A stretch of DNA of 64,000 bases from Rhexocercosporidium sp. MPI-PUGE-AT-0058. Its lineage: Eukaryota > Ascomycota > Leotiomycetes > Helotiales. The translations under genes were made by a program, and so were the position numbers. The stretch is taken from NCBI GenBank assembly GCA_020746875.1, contig JAGTJL010000019.1, positions 62,001-126,000 of the forward strand, written 5' to 3'. The notes beneath the pieces are model-generated. The model did not search any database and had not been told where the DNA came from. It saw only the letters and a list, made by a program, of their open reading frames with translations. Each line of letters opens with the position of its first letter. Within the stretch, counting starts at the first letter, position 1. Shown here piece after piece: positions 60,990 through 64,000 of this stretch.

Positions 60990-61520
60990 TAGTTCCTTAA
61001 GCAATCGCGGGAATAATATAAAAAATCTTCACTTCCCACGCTTATGAAGGGGTATAAACAACTAGGCATCCAAGCAATCGACCTTATAAGCTTTAAAAGA
61101 AATATAAAATAATCTTCGACAAGAGATTAATAACTTCTAACGTCTGGTTATTAATGATTAAATAAAAATTAAAAGCCTTTATACGGAGCTTTTACTATTA
61201 AAGAATAGCGAGGCCAAGGAAAGATTTGACTTTAAAATGGAGTAAAAGTAAAGTAACATTAATAAGAAAATCGAGAGCTATAAGGATTTATTTAATAAAA
61301 TTAAAAAAAAGTTCAAAAAAACGTAAGAATTCACCTCTATATTATAAAATTATATACTTATCTCACTAAGATAAATAGAAATAATTAATTTATTAAAAGT
61401 TAAGTTTAAGCTACCGTAAAAGTCCTTATAAAAAATAATACAAATAATAACATAAAAAGATATAAAAACACTACTTAAAGTAAGTAAATAAAAGGTAGGA
61501 ATAAAGAGAATTAAAATGAC
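60990..61520 (+). pseudogene. Uncharacterised charged-helical coding fragment
   Basis: Plus-strand reading in two frames: SSLPTLMKGYKQLGIQAIDL at about 61030, and after a frame change KIKSLYTELLLLKNSEAKER, FDFKME, NKKIESYKDLFNKIKKKFKK (about 61170-61320). Lys/Glu-rich and probably coiled coil. No family recognised; a transposon origin is possible. Confidence 0.3.
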
Positions 61521-62245
61521 GCTCCGTTTAAATTTTTAAAATAAATTTAAAGCTAAGAATACAGCTATTCTTCAAATTCAGTTTCCTACCTTTATTACGT
61601 CTTCAACGCCTTATAATATAAGTCAATCGGCCTACGCAACTAATATCCCTTTCTTACACTCCTTAAGTAAATAACGAAACAAAAGCGTTATATTAAAAGC
61701 TTTATTAAATATCTCTAAAATTACATCTCAAATCCGTCGATATTATATAACTTCTTCCCCTAATATTAAGTTTTCCCTTTAAAGTTATTTAATTATATTT
61801 AACTGCCCGTCTCTTATTAAGTCGTCCACTTAATAAATTAAGTCTTATAACGTAAAGTAATTACTATAGACGCTTAAACATAAGTAAATAAAGTTTAATA
61901 AATTAAGTAAATCTTTATTGAACGTCTCTAAAAGTCCTATCTTAAAAAGACAAGCGGCTTCTTTCGGTGTCGTCGGCGAGAACCCCTTTAAAATAAACCT
62001 AAGCAAGGCTTAATAAGGGGAGGCTAAAGTGCCTTTGGCGGCATTAACGATATCTTTTAGAACATGTAGGCCTTATATTAATATTAATATAAAGTTATAT
62101 TAAATTACTATAAGTTTTTAATATAAAACTTAACGGCGAAATTAACTTTTGCTTCTTTTATTTAAAAGTATATAAGTAAAGTATTTACTTTTTGAGCTAA
62201 AGAGTTATTAATTTGTTAAACACCCTTAAAGGGGCCCAAATCCTG
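61521..62245. other. Spacer before the terminal satellite
   Basis: No gene recognised. From about 62220 composition rises (ggggcccaaatcctgggg) as the satellite begins. Confidence 0.35.
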
Positions 62246-62481
62246 GGGAAGCGGAGATATAATAGCGGCGGCGAGTGGTACCTTTATACGTCATTCTGCC
62301 TCCTAATTAGACGTATTCTCGTTTCTTACTTAAGTAAATGCCATTCTCTTAATTAAGCGTATATCATTCTCTTAATCAGGGGTCTGCTATTTTCTTAATC
62401 AAATGTCTGCTATTCTCTTTATCCTTAGAGGGCCTATTTATAGATTCTAGGACGCGAAGACGTAATAGCGGCGGTAAATAA

Positions 62482-62642
62482 TATAAAAGAGGTAGATAGT
62501 AGGTCTCGTTCAGCCTTGTCTTTTGCTTTTACTTTTAAAGAAATTCATAGAGAAAATTCTAAATATTTAGATTACTAATTAAAAGAATAACCTTATTGCC
62601 TTATAACGGTGGACGAGACCTACTGTCCACCTCTTATTATAC
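62482..62642. mobile_element. MITE copy 1 in the satellite (about 155 bp)
   Basis: Inverted ends aagaggtagatagtaggtct and (right end reversed) aagaggtggacagtaggtct around an interior containing gaaattcatagagaaaattc. Flanked by TA. More RIPped than copy 2. Confidence 0.75.
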
Positions 62643-63290
62643 CTTTATACGTTATTTTGCTTCTTACTTAAACGTATTTTCGTTTTTTACTTAGGCATAT
62701 GCTATTCTCTTAATTAAAGGTTTATTATTATCTTAATTAAGGGTTTATTATTATCTTAATCAGGGGTCTATTATTCCATTAGTTAAGTGTTTGTCATTTT
62801 CTTAATTAAATGCCTACTATTTTCTTTATTTTTACTTATTTATAGATTTTAAGAAAGCGGAGATATAATAACGGCGGTGAGTGGTACTTTTGTATATTAT
62901 TCTACCTTACTTAAACGTATTCTCGTTTCTTACTTAGGCATATACCATTCTCTTAATTAAGCGTATGTCATTCTCTTAATTAAGGGTCTGCTATTTTCTT
63001 TATTCTTAAAGAGCCCATTTATAGATTCCGGGGAAGCAAAGACATAGTAGCGGCGGCGAGTGGTACCTTTGTACGTCATTTTGCCTCCTACTTAAACGTA
63101 TTCTCGTTCCTTAATTAAGTATATGCTATTCTCTTAATTAAGAGTCTATTACTTTCTTAATTAGAGGTCTATTATTCCATTAGTTAAGTGTCTGCCATTT
63201 TCTTAATTAAATGTCTGCCATTCTCTTTATCTTTAAAGGGCCTATTTGTAGATTCTGGAGACGCGGAGACGTGATAGCGGCGGTAAGTAA

Positions 63291-63448
63291 TACAGTAGGG
63301 GCGGCATAGTGGGTCTCGCCAGCCCTGTCTTTACTTTTACTTTTGAGGAAATTCATAGAGAAAATTCTAGATATTCAGATTATTAATTAAAAAAATAACC
63401 TTACTACTTTACAACAGTGGACGAGACCCACTGTCCACCCCTACTGTA
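63291..63448. mobile_element. MITE copy 2 in the satellite (about 154 bp)
   Basis: Same family as copy 1: TA then cagtaggggcggcatagtgg, right end reversed cagtaggggtggacagtggg, and the same interior word gaaattcatagagaaaattc. TA on both sides suggests Tc1/mariner-type insertion. Confidence 0.85.
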
Positions 63449-63454
63449 CCTTCG

Positions 63455-63615
63455 TACGAAAGGGGGTTTTAAGTGGGTCTCGCCCGCCCTTGTAAGGCAG
63501 CAAGTCATTCTTTCAATCAACAGTCTAATATTCTAGAATTTGCTCTATAAACTTCCTCAAATGTTGAGGCAAAATACTTGGGGTGGGCGAGACCCACTTA
63601 AAACCCCCTTTCGTA
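63455..63615. mobile_element. MITE of a second family, adjacent to copy 2 (157 bp)
   Basis: Element 63457-63613 between TA dinucleotides, with inverted ends cgaaagggggttttaagtgg then gtctcgccc. The interior (catcaaatgttgaggc-like at about 63555) differs from the other MITE. It shares the core agtgggtctcg with copies 1-2 but not the outer bases. Almost unmutated, so a recent insertion. Confidence 0.88.
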
Positions 63616-64000
63616 CGTCATTCTGCTCCTACTTAAACGTATTCTCGTTTCTTACTTAGGCATATGCCATTCTCCTAATTAGGGGTCTGCTATTCTCTTA
63701 ATTAAAGGTCTGCTATTCTCTTAATTAAAGGTCTGCTATTCCATTAATTAAGTGTCTGCCATTTTCTTAATTAAATGTCTGCCATTCTCTTTATTCTTAA
63801 AGAGCCCATTAATAAATTCTGGGGAAGCAAAGATATAATAACGGCGGTAAGTAGTATTACTATACTTTCGTACGTCATTCTGCCTCTTACTTAGACGTAT
63901 TCTCGTTTCTTACTTAGGCATATGCCATTCTCTTAATTAAGAGTCTGCTATTCTCTTAATTAAGAGTCTGCCATTCTCTTAATTAAAGGTCTATTATTCC

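Larger units (their letters stand above)
62246..64000. repeat. Satellite-like tandem repeat, continues beyond the window
   Basis: Units are anchored by a (a/g)cggcggygagtggtacctt box at about 62266, 62468, 62871, 63050, 63277 and 63841, each followed by tacgtcattctgcctcctac, acttaaacgtattctcgttt and several copies of a nested motif of about 25 bp (ctgctattctcttaattaag). After subtracting inserted MITEs, units are about 180-245 bp, the length varying with the number of nested motifs. No protein frame fits, so I read it as non-coding satellite. Confidence 0.85.

Noticed and set aside
62246..64000. CRISPR-like array
   Set aside because: Repeats are longer, contiguous and unevenly spaced, with nested motifs instead of unique spacers, in a fungal context.
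1..64000. Bacterial or plasmid origin
   Set aside because: No operons or ribosome-binding sites; HET, NACHT-ankyrin, DUF3435 families and RIP signature are fungal.

Overview
The window reads as an AT-rich accessory block from a filamentous ascomycete (Pezizomycotina) whose DNA has been heavily mutated by RIP (repeat-induced point mutation). Evidence: CpA and TpG are strongly depleted, TpA is in excess, and long homologous reading frames are broken mainly by TAA/TAG at positions where Gln or Trp is expected. Almost every gene is therefore a readable relic, not an active gene. I see no tRNA, rRNA, CRISPR array, bacterial operon structure or telomere repeat. The genus cannot be fixed from sequence reading alone.

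Layout. 0.6-5.2 kb: two back-to-back plus-strand relics of the fungal DUF3435/FluG-domain family (tyrosine-recombinase-like; the wider family includes Starship captains). 5.2-16 kb: mostly unreadable RIP DNA, with a 46-bp tandem repeat at 9.75 kb and a reading frame with an internal heptad repeat at 14.7 kb. 16.1-20.0 kb, 21.8-26.5 kb, 33.7-41.5 kb and 44.1-54.3 kb: four units A-D bounded by the same family of terminal inverted repeats (TIRs). Each holds one STAND/NLR-type receptor relic: A = HET-NACHT-ankyrin (minus), B = SIR2-like-NB-ARC-TPR (plus), C = helical N-terminus-NACHT-ankyrin with about 17 repeats (plus), D = patatin-NB-ARC-TPR (minus). Units C and D carry later insertions: a 455-bp MITE exactly at the P-loop of NLR C, a Tc1/mariner copy inside the right TIR of C, and another Tc1/mariner copy next to the right TIR of D. 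Unit D also holds two further uncharacterised genes.

54.4-62.2 kb is RIP DNA with fragmentary reading frames. 62.25-64 kb is a satellite-like tandem repeat (units about 180-245 bp) that runs off the window end and contains three short TA-inserted MITEs.

How it fits together: the four receptors share a plan (effector N-terminus, nucleotide-binding switch, highly uniform repeat sensor array) but are not orthologues of each other. What unites them is the TIR. The simplest reading is a TIR transposon family that captured and spread different fungal NLR genes, possibly inside or beside a decayed Starship. RIP is uneven: parts of B, C, the Tc1 copy and D keep near-normal composition, while flanks and A are almost erased.
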